Part shown: positions 37,703-46,288 of the stretch, one piece after another
Numbering within the stretch: position 1 is the stretch's first letter
How the letters are laid out: every line of letters starts with the position of its first letter
Assembly (NCBI GenBank): GCA_001642415.1
Contig: LTDK01000174.1
Span: 307,516-371,515, forward strand
Direction: 5' to 3'
DNA: 64,000 nucleotides
From: Nematocida ironsii
Taxonomy: Eukaryota; Microsporidia
The notes under the pieces: model-generated
Databases searched by the model: none
What the model was told of the DNA's origin: nothing
Seen by the model: the letters and a program-made list of their open reading frames with translations, nothing else
Translations under genes and position numbers: made by a program

Positions 37703-38440
37703 TTACTCCTGTACTGGCTCTTCTGCAGATGGTTTATCTTCCCAGTCCACTTCGCTATCTCTCTCTTCCTCTTCCTCTTCCTTTAACTTTTCTTTCTCTG
37801 CCATTCCTGCTTCTATCTCTGCTGGGTCTCTGTAGAAGTATGAGTCAACTAAGAGTCTAATCTCGCTGGTCATGTCGACATCTCCCTGCATGTATTTAAC
37901 AAGCTGCCCAAGAATGAAGAAAATAGCTCCAATAGAGGTAGCAGATCTGTTGTTGCATGGTATAACACAGTCAATTAGGTCTACATCATTATCTGTGTTG
38001 GCTAAGGAGATGCATGGCACATTAATAAAGGATGCTTCTGTGATGGTCTGTTTGTCAGTGAATGGATCTACAGTGACAATTAGTCTTGGCTCAGAGATTC
38101 CTTTGATGGATGCCTTGTTGGTGAATGTTCCTGGCACAAAGCTGGTAGTGATGTGAGTGGCTCCTACTGCCTTTGCAAATATTCCTGCTGGCTTGTAACC
38201 AAACTTCTTGTTGCTAACCACAACAATGTCTTTTCTGTTTTTGTAGCTAACTATTATCTGAGCTGCCAAAACTAATTTGTCCCATGTCTTCTGTAAGTTG
38301 AACACGTAAACTTTGTCCTGTCTTCTACCGTATGTGTAATCTTTCATTTTGTGGTTTAAGCTCTGTCCTCCAAGATGGCATGTTGCTGCGATCAGTAATT
38401 TTGAATAGTCTGTTGGTATTGGTATTCTAGCTGCACACAT
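37703..38440 (-). CDS. 40S ribosomal protein uS2 (RPSA/Rps0), 245 aa
   Basis: The core ribosomal protein on the small-subunit back. Patterns seen include TCHLGGQSLNHKMKDYTYGRR (family: HLGT..NL), a segment ending RFVPGTFTN-type (TSFVPGTFTNKA), EPRLIVTVDPFTD and FINVPCISLANTDNDVDLIDCVIPCNN, which is close to universal for eukaryotic uS2. The acidic C-terminus (KLKEEEEEERDSEVDWED) is a short version of the RPSA tail. The first in-frame ATG at 38440 is used. A CCCC motif lies 13-16 bp upstream, and the divergent gene on the plus strand begins 55 bp away. Confidence 0.95.
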   Translation of the reverse strand: MCAARIPIPTDYSKLLIAATCHLGGQSLNHKMKDYTYGRRQDKVYVFNLQKTWDKLVLAAQIIVSYKNRKDIVVVSNKKFGYKPAGIFAKAVGATHITTSFVPGTFTNKASIKGISEPRLIVTVDPFTDKQTITEASFINVPCISLANTDNDVDLIDCVIPCNNRSATSIGAIFFILGQLVKYMQGDVDMTSEIRLLVDSYFYRDPAEIEAGMAEKEKLKEEEEEERDSEVDWEDKPSAEEPVQE

Positions 38441-38458
38441 TTAATAAGTCCAGGGGAT
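38441..38458 (-). promoter_or_regulatory. CCCCTGG start-proximal motif of RPSA
   Basis: Read on the minus strand, ATCCCCTGGACTTATTAA leads straight into the ATG at 38440. It resembles the CCCCTGT elements before H3 and two other genes in this window but sits about 10 bp further from the start. Confidence 0.45.
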
Positions 38459-38495
38459 AATAAAAAATAGAAGAAAAACAGAAAAGAATATAAAA

Positions 38496-39776
38496 ATGAC
38501 CAGACCCAAAGAAAATGAAAATACTGCAAAAGAAGGAAAAGAGTCGGAATATTTTGGTATGACACCAGAAGAAAAGAGTGATTATTTAGAAGGAAAATTA
38601 TACATCCTCAACAGAAATAGCATGGAGAGAGAAAGGGCGTGGTTAGAAGAGAGCGAGCGAATAAAAGAAGAGAGACTTAAAATGGGAAGCAAGCTTGAAG
38701 AGATGAAGAGAGAAATAAACAGACTGAAAGAAGAGTTAAGAGAAGAGAAAGCAGAGAGTAGAATGATTAAAAGAATAAAAAATGAAAGACACTCTTTAGG
38801 CGGTGATAATTTACATACTCAGTCAACTCAGTCTAGTATAGGAAGCATTAGAATTAACCAGCATGAGCATACAAGGCATATTACTAGCCACAGTCATATA
38901 ACACAAGCACATATAGAAAATATTAAAAATATTTCAAATACTGAAAATATTGCAAATACAAGAAATACTGAAAATACTGTGAATATTATAAGACAGGAGT
39001 ATAAACAAGAGCATATACAGAAAACTGAGCATATGGTAAAGTGCAGTGACATATCTACTGTAAATAATTCTGAAATATGTTGGAATAAACCTGTTGAATC
39101 ACTTGCTATAAGAAATCAAATACCTGAAAATGAGGCGGTAGCACCATTACCTATTGAATGGATACTTTCCCATCTTAAAGGAGAAGTTTTATTTGGTCTT
39201 TCTGATTTATCTTCAAATAAGCTTAAAGTATTTGGAAGGTTTTTTAAAAGAGAATTTGACTCGTTGTACAACAAAAAAGAAGTTCTTGCTGGGATTGAAG
39301 GAACTAAAAGCACTAAGCATTTAATTAAATGTCTTTTATATCTTTCAGATCGGCCAGAGATAATATCTAGCTGCATGCCGTATGTGTTTATGAAGCATAT
39401 TGTGCCAGATGGAAAGCTTTATATTAAAGATATTGTTAGAATCTTATATAAAGTAGGACTAGCTCCATTTCTACAGAGTACAAATACGATTGATGATGTA
39501 AAGAGGTTTTTTAATGAATGTTCAGAATCTGAAGAATTATTTTCATTAATAGAAACACTTGCAGAGAAAAGTCCGCGTGCTGTAGCTAGATTTATTTCTG
39601 AGGAATATTTAGTGCACGTCTGTAAAATGCATCCAGATAGAGCCAGTAGAGTAATTGGGTTTTTAGAGGGGTGTGGTGCATATTCTGGATCTTCAGAGGC
39701 AATCATTGCTTTGCATGCATTCTCTGGCAGATCACAGTATAATTCACCGAATAAAGAATATACATTCTTTCTATAA
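38496..39776 (+). CDS. Unrecognised coiled-coil protein, 426 aa
   Basis: I do not recognise a family. Residues about 25-95 form a strongly charged coiled coil (EEMKREINRLKEELREEKAE). Residues about 100-200 are low complexity, His/Asn/Thr/Ile-rich, with a repeated NTxN pattern (NISNTENIANTRNTENTVN), typical of codon-slippage expansion. Residues about 210-426 look like a folded helical domain (SHLKGEVLFGLSDLSSNKLK, then RAVARFISEEYLVHVCKMHP). There is no membrane segment. The gene is divergent from RPSA, with 55 bp between starts. The helical C-terminal domain is the best target for a structure-based comparison. Confidence 0.75.
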   Translation: MTRPKENENTAKEGKESEYFGMTPEEKSDYLEGKLYILNRNSMERERAWLEESERIKEERLKMGSKLEEMKREINRLKEELREEKAESRMIKRIKNERHSLGGDNLHTQSTQSSIGSIRINQHEHTRHITSHSHITQAHIENIKNISNTENIANTRNTENTVNIIRQEYKQEHIQKTEHMVKCSDISTVNNSEICWNKPVESLAIRNQIPENEAVAPLPIEWILSHLKGEVLFGLSDLSSNKLKVFGRFFKREFDSLYNKKEVLAGIEGTKSTKHLIKCLLYLSDRPEIISSCMPYVFMKHIVPDGKLYIKDIVRILYKVGLAPFLQSTNTIDDVKRFFNECSESEELFSLIETLAEKSPRAVARFISEEYLVHVCKMHPDRASRVIGFLEGCGAYSGSSEAIIALHAFSGRSQYNSPNKEYTFFL

Positions 39777-40231
39777 TAAATGTAAAGTATCCAAAAATAA
39801 AAATAATTTTATTCTTAGCCTTATTCCTTTAGAATTCTTTTATTTAAAGCTTAGTATAATGATATACTCTATGGTAAACAGTCCTCAGTGTAATAATACT
39901 GTATTTCAGTATGTAATTTTATTAGAGTAGATAATATTAGTATATATGTAACTGAGTAGACTTACTAAATATTGTATTGTTTATATGAAATTGTATATTT
40001 GTGCTATTATAATGTGCGGTATTTGATTTATTTATTGTATTAGTTGTATTTAGCTTGTTTGTTAATTTAAGTATGTGATGAATAGAGAATGTCTGTTGTT
40101 TTTTTGTTGTGTTTAATTTTGATTTATTTTTAGAGCTATCAAATAAAGGAAAGTGTTCATTTTTATTTAGAACAGTGAACACTTTTTATTTTTTACATTC
40201 AATTATTTATTAAATCAAAATATTAACTGTG
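39777..40231. other. Convergent intergenic region
   Basis: These 455 bp of AT-rich DNA lie between converging genes. A low-complexity minus-strand frame at 39937-40182 lacks an ATG start and was rejected. Poly-T and poly-A runs are present; no RNA gene is recognised. Confidence 0.6.
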
Positions 40232-42535
40232 TTAATTCAGATACTTTTTAGCAAAGTCTTTATAAAACCGCTGGGACTTTGCCACTTTTCTATTGCTCAT
40301 TTTTAACCAGAAAAGTGCTTGGAATGGTGTTGTAATTCCTATAAAGTCCTTTGGTGCTATTCCATCTTTAATACGCTTATAGTGTGACTCATCTGTAAGA
40401 AGGTCAAACAAGCGAGAGGTTACTTCTGAAATATTTCCCTTTTCAATTATGTACCCATTAACACCATCTTTAACCTGCAATGGGAGTCCTCCCACGTTGT
40501 ACACAATTACTGGGACTTGTTTCATTAGGGCTTCAGTGACTTTCACTTCAAACCCCTCAGCAATACTTAGCTGACACGAAATATATGCATTTTGTAGGAT
40601 TAAGTTCAGAAGCTGATCGACTGGGGGAAGAGAAATCTTTGTAATAAGGTGTCTGATCTCCTGAAATTTGTTTGTTTCAAGCCTTTTAGTTAGTGCATGG
40701 AAAATTGTCTTTGCTTCTGGGTCGTCTACACTGCCGTGTCCACAGAATACTAAGCCAATGTCAAATTCTTTTTCTGGGAAGGATTTTTTATATGCACAGA
40801 AAAGGCCATAATACGCATCCAAGAGATCATTAATCCCCTTGGATGGATCGAATCTAGCCACCTGCACAATGTATCTCCGATTAAAATCAACTGGATTTTC
40901 ACCATTATCTATGCAAATCTGATTGAACAGTCTTTGGTAATACGTCTTAGCAAGCAGACTGAGTGGTTTGTTCAGTCCATCTAGCTGGTTTGTACCTGCT
41001 GGCTGGAATAATACTTTAGACTCGGGTACATCTGCTGGCACAGTCTCTTTGAACGGATGGTTTACAAAATAATCGACATGCACAAGGCTTTCCCACATAA
41101 ACTGCCACAGGTTATCAATTGCTGTAAGATTCTGTTTATCCGTACTTCTTCTCATGAGATCTGTTCTGATCTGTATATGTGACCTGTATATTATTAGTAT
41201 ATTAGGAAAGTCTCGCTTTATGAGCTGTGCAAGCCTAGAGACCTGGTGGTCGTCTAAAACCACAACAGTACTTTTTTTAATTCGCTCTTTCCAGTGCTCT
41301 GTATAATTCGTTTCTATCCAGTTGTCTATTTTTGATTTATCCGCATCACTTAGCCAAATGGTTTCATCTGGGTTGCTTGCATTTTCTTCTAGCTCACTTT
41401 TAGTGTGTGCACTGTTATTAAATGCATTCTGTAGGACATTGTGCACCTTCATTTTTGTTATATTAAATACTGAGCTGCTTGGAGTACAGACGTACCACTC
41501 AGCATCAACATTAATAATCTGTAAGTACCGAATAAGAGAATGCCTCATTAAAGCAACCCCACCGCCCTGTGCTGTAGAGCTAAAGAATGTTATTTTTTGG
41601 TTGTTCTCTGCCATTGATTTAGACTCCTTCAGTAAATCCAGCATAAATTCATAGCTTTTTTCTCCAATTGATGGCCGGTAGTGCTCAACTGAACAGTACC
41701 AAATATACCCAGAATCTACAATTACTTTGTTATTCTCTCCTATTGTAAGCACAGACAAGTTGTTGTTTGGAAAGAGCGAGGCACACTTTCTTGCAAGAAA
41801 TTCCGACTGTTTCTTCTGTGTAACGCAGTCACTTGGGAAGAAACACGGAAGAATATCATACTTATTCCAAAGAATTGACTTTATCTTGTCTCCAAGCTCA
41901 CTATGACTAAGTATTCTCGAGGCAAAACCAAGGCCAACAATTTTCACTGCATTCCCCTTTGTGTATTCTCCCAGCCACTTGTCCAGTGTCACTATTAAGA
42001 CATTAATAAGAGCAGACGACACCTCTTCCGTAAACATATCAACTGCTACATAGTTCTTTGGCATTGTGCCTTTAAGCATTAACTCACCTTCCCGTATTAG
42101 CGGCGGTGCTCTAGAAGCAAAGCGTACGCACTCTCTTGGAAGTTCTTGTTTAAACTCTGTCTCTGTACTTCCTTTACAGCACTTAGTACAGTTTAATGCC
42201 AATTCTTCCTCTAAACCCGATTTAGGCATGTGCCGTGTAATTCCGTCTGTTTGCGTAGTAAAGTACGCAGGCAAACAGATTCTTTTTTCAATTGATATGT
42301 AAAACCCTCTTATTTCATCCATTTCCATACTATCATTTGTTTCTGGTGCCTGTATTAGTTCTGGTGTTATAAGAGGAGATCGCATTTTTTCTCCTGTGCT
42401 GTTAATAATTGAAAACGAGTAAGATTTCGTACCAAGCGAGAATAGCCCATCATTAATTGCTATGCAAATGTCTAAAGAAGGATTTGCTGTGTTTACACCC
42501 ACTGATATCCCTAAGAAGATAGATTTATACACCAT
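40232..42535 (-). CDS. Trehalose phosphorylase (GT4, fungal CCG-9 type), 767 aa
   Basis: A large glycosyltransferase-family-4 enzyme that reversibly splits trehalose with phosphate into glucose and glucose-1-phosphate. The stretch FFSSTAQGGGVALMRHSLI (about 315) is characteristic of the fungal trehalose phosphorylase family (Neurospora CCG-9, mushroom enzymes). The C-terminal GT-B donor domain shows RFDPSKGINDLLDAY, VFCGHGS, and the EX7E motif in AEGFEVKVTEALMKQ, followed by VIVYNVGGLPLQVKDGVNGYII. Length (767) matches the fungal family (about 730-750). The start at 42535 is the first ATG. Better-known microsporidian trehalose metabolism uses trehalose-6-phosphate synthase and trehalase, so this enzyme would add a phosphorolytic route. 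Confidence 0.88.
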   Translation of the reverse strand: MVYKSIFLGISVGVNTANPSLDICIAINDGLFSLGTKSYSFSIINSTGEKMRSPLITPELIQAPETNDSMEMDEIRGFYISIEKRICLPAYFTTQTDGITRHMPKSGLEEELALNCTKCCKGSTETEFKQELPRECVRFASRAPPLIREGELMLKGTMPKNYVAVDMFTEEVSSALINVLIVTLDKWLGEYTKGNAVKIVGLGFASRILSHSELGDKIKSILWNKYDILPCFFPSDCVTQKKQSEFLARKCASLFPNNNLSVLTIGENNKVIVDSGYIWYCSVEHYRPSIGEKSYEFMLDLLKESKSMAENNQKITFFSSTAQGGGVALMRHSLIRYLQIINVDAEWYVCTPSSSVFNITKMKVHNVLQNAFNNSAHTKSELEENASNPDETIWLSDADKSKIDNWIETNYTEHWKERIKKSTVVVLDDHQVSRLAQLIKRDFPNILIIYRSHIQIRTDLMRRSTDKQNLTAIDNLWQFMWESLVHVDYFVNHPFKETVPADVPESKVLFQPAGTNQLDGLNKPLSLLAKTYYQRLFNQICIDNGENPVDFNRRYIVQVARFDPSKGINDLLDAYYGLFCAYKKSFPEKEFDIGLVFCGHGSVDDPEAKTIFHALTKRLETNKFQEIRHLITKISLPPVDQLLNLILQNAYISCQLSIAEGFEVKVTEALMKQVPVIVYNVGGLPLQVKDGVNGYIIEKGNISEVTSRLFDLLTDESHYKRIKDGIAPKDFIGITTPFQALFWLKMSNRKVAKSQRFYKDFAKKYLN

Positions 42536-43017
42536 ATTATTCTAAAACTTTTCACTATTTATACATGAAATGTTAGACTAAGCAAAAACCAAACACCCGA
42601 AAAAGATAAAACAAAGTGTTAAAACCTTCCAATCCATAAAATACTGGTAAAGCACTGAAATATCCCAAATATTGAAGATATCCCAAAATATTTAAAAATA
42701 CATTTAAATAAATATTCCATCAATCTCTCTATTAATAATGTATAAGACATAAAACTCAGACACAGCCTAAACAATTCAATTATTTGAATATATTCAATCA
42801 ACTATGTAAATTGACTATTCAGTCAGATACGCATACAATTAATTATTTATTCATTTAATTAACCAGTCACCACACAGTCATCAATTATTCATGCATTTAC
42901 TTATTTATTACACTGCATTTACTAATATTAATGAACTCTTTCTGTGTGATAAATTATTAAATACTTCTTTACTCTTCTTTATTATTAATTACTGATTTTC
43001 CCTTGTTTGGTCTATGA
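42536..43017. other. AT-rich intergenic region
   Basis: 482 bp. It has repeated ATTTATTCA/ATTTACTTATTTA words between 42840 and 42920. A short minus-strand frame near 42619-42801 is hydrophobic and unsupported. TTTTTCGGGTG (minus strand, about 42590) sits about 55 bp upstream of the trehalose phosphorylase start. Confidence 0.55.
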
Positions 43018-43902
43018 TTATGTTGTTGCAAGCCATTCTACCAATCTGTCAACCTTTCCATACCACGTGTCTTTTATTTTTAGACAAGCAATTCCTTTTG
43101 CTATCTCATCAAGTTCTTCACTCTGTCGTATGTGCTGATTATACGCGGTATGAACAAAACTTCTTCCTTTTAAATTTTCTGTTTCATTTGATTCTTTTAT
43201 TTTTCCTATGTGCAATCCTTTGATTTTTCTTAAAATATCTTTCTGGATTCTTTCCACATCCAAATTAAATTTAAGATAAATTATTTCCTTGCACCTCCTG
43301 CGAGTGAATAACCAAATAAACACTACAACAGAAAATACCACAGCAGAATACTTTAGGAAATAAGATATAAAACAGAATATAAAACTTATTAATACACTTT
43401 CCATACCTCTTAATTCTTTTATCATGTATATCGATAAAATAATTGAACTAATAAAGTCTCCTGTCCATTTAGAAAGAGCCACTGCTGTAACTATTACAGC
43501 CGTGCCAGATATTCGCTTTTTTATTAGAAACGCTTTATATGCGCTGTAATATTTGTTTTTATCGCTTTCTAATTTACTATTAACTCTTTCTACACATTCT
43601 CTGCACAATCCACTATTTATAAGTGTTCTTGTGTCATTTTTTATTGGTTTATTTAATTTTAGTCTTTGTTCATCCTCTGCTCTGAATTTTTCATTTTCAT
43701 TTTCATTTCTTTCTTGGCAGACTGTGCACAGAATTCTTCTTTCGCATATCTTTTGGTATTTTCTGTAGATCTCTTTGTTTTCTATAAATATAGGGACAAG
43801 TTCAGTTGGTGTTCTTCTGAAATATGATTGGCATGCATCGCAATAAACAGTTTCATTAAGATTTTCCAGTTTTTTAGAGAAGCAGTACGGACATTTTTTC
43901 AT
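43018..43902 (-). CDS. Ima1/Samp1-like inner nuclear membrane protein, 294 aa
   Basis: The N-terminal about 115 residues hold four CxxC pairs (CPYC at 4, CDAC at 21, CTVC at 59, CREC at 99) in the order and spacing of the Ima1/NET5/Samp1 (TMEM201) N-terminal zinc domain, including the family-like SGLCRECVERVNSKLESDKNKYY. Three to four membrane helices follow (about 130-150, 150-170 and 170-205), ending at a basic RRRCKE border. The C-terminal about 85 residues are soluble. Family members sit in the inner nuclear membrane and link chromatin or the spindle-pole body to LINC complexes. The start codon overlaps the stop of TSR3 (ATGA). Confidence 0.65.
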   Translation of the reverse strand: MKKCPYCFSKKLENLNETVYCDACQSYFRRTPTELVPIFIENKEIYRKYQKICERRILCTVCQERNENENEKFRAEDEQRLKLNKPIKNDTRTLINSGLCRECVERVNSKLESDKNKYYSAYKAFLIKKRISGTAVIVTAVALSKWTGDFISSIILSIYMIKELRGMESVLISFIFCFISYFLKYSAVVFSVVVFIWLFTRRRCKEIIYLKFNLDVERIQKDILRKIKGLHIGKIKESNETENLKGRSFVHTAYNQHIRQSEELDEIAKGIACLKIKDTWYGKVDRLVEWLATT

Positions 43903-44420
43903 TCTTTATTTTTTCCAATAGAAGTGTACTTATTTTGTACTGCAATTACATCCTCTGCGGTTTCGCACTGAGAATATGATTCAAGGAGTTCTTTGTTAAT
44001 TTTAAGGAATTCCATGCCGTATGGGAATGGTTCAAGTATTTTCTCTGCATCTTCTTTGTATCCGCATATGTACAGAGCAGCACTGAATGCTTCAACACAA
44101 TTTAACTTGCACGGCCTTCCGTAATTAACAGTATTAGCAGCAACAAGATACGGGAGTAATCTGTTTCTCATCACGGGTAGTGTGGTGAAATCAACTTGAT
44201 CTACTTTATTCCAAGAGCAGTCTACGACTGCCAACCCGTACTTGTCAATGTATTTTCTGTCTGGTGGTGAAACGGTTTTTGTTCCTTTTGGGGAAAGGAC
44301 CAGTCCTCCAAATCTTCTTGTAGGCTGTAAAGACTTAGCAATTTTCTGTTTTACTAGCTTTTCTGCTGAACACATTTTAGCAAAGCACTGCTTCATATCG
44401 AATGAGTACAGAAGTGGCAT
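43899..44420 (-). CDS. Tsr3, 18S rRNA aminocarboxypropyltransferase, 173 aa
   Basis: Tsr3 transfers the acp group from S-adenosylmethionine onto the hypermodified pseudouridine of 18S rRNA late in 40S maturation. The family blocks are clear: PKGTKTVSPPDRKYIDKYGLAVVDCSWN, LLPYLVAANTVNYGRPCKLN and EAFSAALYICGYKEDAEKILEPFPYGMEFLKINKELLE. Total length is on the short side of the family (yeast 313 aa) because the disordered C-terminal tail is missing. The first in-frame ATG (44420) gives a slightly extended N-terminus. The stop codon overlaps the next gene's ATG by four bases. Confidence 0.9.
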   Translation of the reverse strand: MPLLYSFDMKQCFAKMCSAEKLVKQKIAKSLQPTRRFGGLVLSPKGTKTVSPPDRKYIDKYGLAVVDCSWNKVDQVDFTTLPVMRNRLLPYLVAANTVNYGRPCKLNCVEAFSAALYICGYKEDAEKILEPFPYGMEFLKINKELLESYSQCETAEDVIAVQNKYTSIGKNKE

Positions 44421-44740
44421 ATGTAGAAATATAAAAAATAATTGAATATAAATATAACTGATATTTATTAAAGATTAGGTGTAATATACAATATTACTTA
44501 GTATACATCAGTAGATTTGTATATTATATGATATCTTATATACTAAAATAACAGATATCTATGAATTTCTGTTATAACCGATCTTTAAAAACATTTCAAA
44601 ATACAAACAATCACAATTGCCATAACAAATTTATTTATCTCGTATAATTCATTCTATTCTATCGGATACTATCCTAATATTAATACTTCTATCGATTTAC
44701 AGAATTAATTTGTTGGAAATATAGACTATTTGGTGTATAA
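44421..44740. other. AT-rich intergenic region
   Basis: These 320 bp of strongly AT-rich DNA have no open frame of interest and no recognisable RNA. Confidence 0.6.
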
Positions 44741-45871
44741 TTAGCTAATAACTCGCAATATTCGTGAATTTCTTGTTAAAATGTATTTGCATACAACTGC
44801 CCCACTAGTAATAATCCCAGTAGCAGTAAGTACACACATCCATTCTTTTGAGAAATTAAATATATCTATTAATCTGACTTGATTTTTTGTTGTATCAACG
44901 GATTCTATGCTCTCTTCTGTGGTGGTTTGACTAGTTTCACTCTTTTCTTCTACAAATACTTCTTTTAACCAGTTAAATGCATATTTTATCATACCAGCAT
45001 TAAATATAAGAACCAATGTTGACATAGTGCAAAAAGAAAGGAAAAAGAACATGCTATTAGCAGAGTTTTCTATCCAAATATTTAAAAAGCTAATTGATAA
45101 ATTTGATATAATCATTGCAGAAAGTATCAGTGCATCGGAAAAGTACAATTTAACCTTAGCTGATTCAACCCAATTAACCAGTATAATTAAGTATAATCCT
45201 ATGAACATATACCTGATTATATTGAACAGACTAAATAAAATAGAACATGTCACCATAGAAATACCTAATCCTATAACATACGGATCTTTCATTTTTTTAA
45301 TGCATAAGTATCTTATGGCTGCACTGGCTCCTAACCCGAATAGAATTGGATTTTTCATTTTAAATATAATGTATACTAATAGTTCTCCCATGAGTAATAG
45401 AATAATTGAAAGTACTATATCTAATATTCCGGGTTTTACAGTGAATATTTCTTCACATTTAAGCATTTTCTGTTTTATACTGTCTTTGACTTCTATACTA
45501 ATCTTTTGTAAGCTAAGTATACGATCTATTGTTTCTTTAGGATTGCGTAAAAAATACCAGAATGCATCTTGGGTTTCATCTGAATTTATGTTTTCTTTTT
45601 TAGGAATTTCATCTTGTGGTACGCCTGTGGATATGTTGCCTTTTAATGATGATTCATTGAATAATGAACTATTCGAGATAAAATTTAAGGTATTATCCGT
45701 TGGAATACTTTCTGAATATGATAAATCAATTAAGTTCTCTTCTTTCACAGTAGGATATACTTTAGCATAATCTGAAGAACTAAATATATTTTGGTCTATG
45801 GGCGCTTGCTCTGTCACATTAACTGGATCAAGTGTATCTGGATCTATAATCCAACTGTCCTTATTATCCAT
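44741..45871 (-). CDS. Unrecognised multi-pass membrane protein, 376 aa
   Basis: The N-terminal about 150 residues are soluble, acidic and Ser/Asn/Asp-rich. A cluster of about six to seven hydrophobic helices follows (roughly 152-172, 175-190, 200-230, 240-265, 270-295), then a Glu/Ser/Thr-rich loop (about 310-335, VEEKSETSQTTTEESIESVD) and a final membrane helix near 345-365. I see no family motif and no signal peptide at the very N-terminus. It lies in an AT-rich part of the window next to the GC-rich insert at 46.0-46.2 kb. It may be lineage-specific. Confidence 0.65.
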   Translation of the reverse strand: MDNKDSWIIDPDTLDPVNVTEQAPIDQNIFSSSDYAKVYPTVKEENLIDLSYSESIPTDNTLNFISNSSLFNESSLKGNISTGVPQDEIPKKENINSDETQDAFWYFLRNPKETIDRILSLQKISIEVKDSIKQKMLKCEEIFTVKPGILDIVLSIILLLMGELLVYIIFKMKNPILFGLGASAAIRYLCIKKMKDPYVIGLGISMVTCSILFSLFNIIRYMFIGLYLIILVNWVESAKVKLYFSDALILSAMIISNLSISFLNIWIENSANSMFFFLSFCTMSTLVLIFNAGMIKYAFNWLKEVFVEEKSETSQTTTEESIESVDTTKNQVRLIDIFNFSKEWMCVLTATGIITSGAVVCKYILTRNSRILRVIS

Positions 45872-46017
45872 TGTATGCTAATAAAATTTTTCTTGTTTGT
45901 TTAATAAAATCATTATTTATTGCTTTTCACATATACTGTATAAAGAAAATTATATTATTGCATATTTATTGCGTATTAGGTAATTGTCATTATATGCCAT
46001 ATAACCATGCTAATTGC

Positions 46018-46171
46018 TTTAAACTATGCATTTTTTTTAATTGAAATCAGTTTATTAATATAAGGTTCGAGGGGCCTCAAGCAGATGGACGCCGAGCGCC
46101 ACGCTCTCTTCCTACACCTCTAAGCTGTTCCTCGTGCCCCTAGGGCGGCCGTAACAAGTTTAAACTATGCA
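46018..46171 (-). mobile_element. Putative retroposed GC-rich RNA copy with A8 tail and 13-bp direct repeats
   Basis: A sharply GC-rich block (about 46064-46155) sits in very AT-rich DNA. It is bounded by two perfect copies of TTTAAACTATGCA, at 46018-46030 and 46159-46171. Read on the minus strand, the 128-bp insert starts CTTGTTACGGCCGCC and ends CAATTAAAAAAAA before the second repeat, i.e. body, A-tail, target-site duplication, the layout of LINE-mobilised sequences. The core folds: 46070-46075 pairs with 46136-46141, 46080-46084 with 46125-46129, and GAGCG/CGCTC (46094-46098/46102-46106) closes a triloop. It contains GGCGGCCGTAAC (plus strand), which is shared with prokaryote-type LSU rRNA. 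CAAGCAGA and TTCCTACAC resemble parts of sequencing adapters, so an assembly artefact must be excluded. Confidence 0.5.
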
Positions 46172-46288
46172 ATAATTTGTGGTCTCTAAATATATCTTGA
46201 TTTTATTATTGGGGCAACACTAGCTATATATTGTAATAACGTGATTTTTATTAATATAAAAGAATCTAATGAATATTCTCTATTAGAA

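Noticed and set aside
39937..40182. Minus-strand Asn/Thr-rich frame of 81 codons
   Set aside because: It has no ATG at its beginning, is low complexity throughout and sits in a convergent intergenic region.
45027..45770. Plus-strand frame of 247 codons opposite the membrane protein at 44741-45871
   Set aside because: The minus-strand frame is longer, starts at a proper ATG and shows coherent membrane topology; the plus-strand product looks like antisense shadow.
46064..46072. GGTTCGAGG as a Pol III B box marking a tRNA
   Set aside because: No acceptor, D or anticodon stem can be drawn around it in either direction, so it is not a tRNA; it may be chance within the GC-rich insert.
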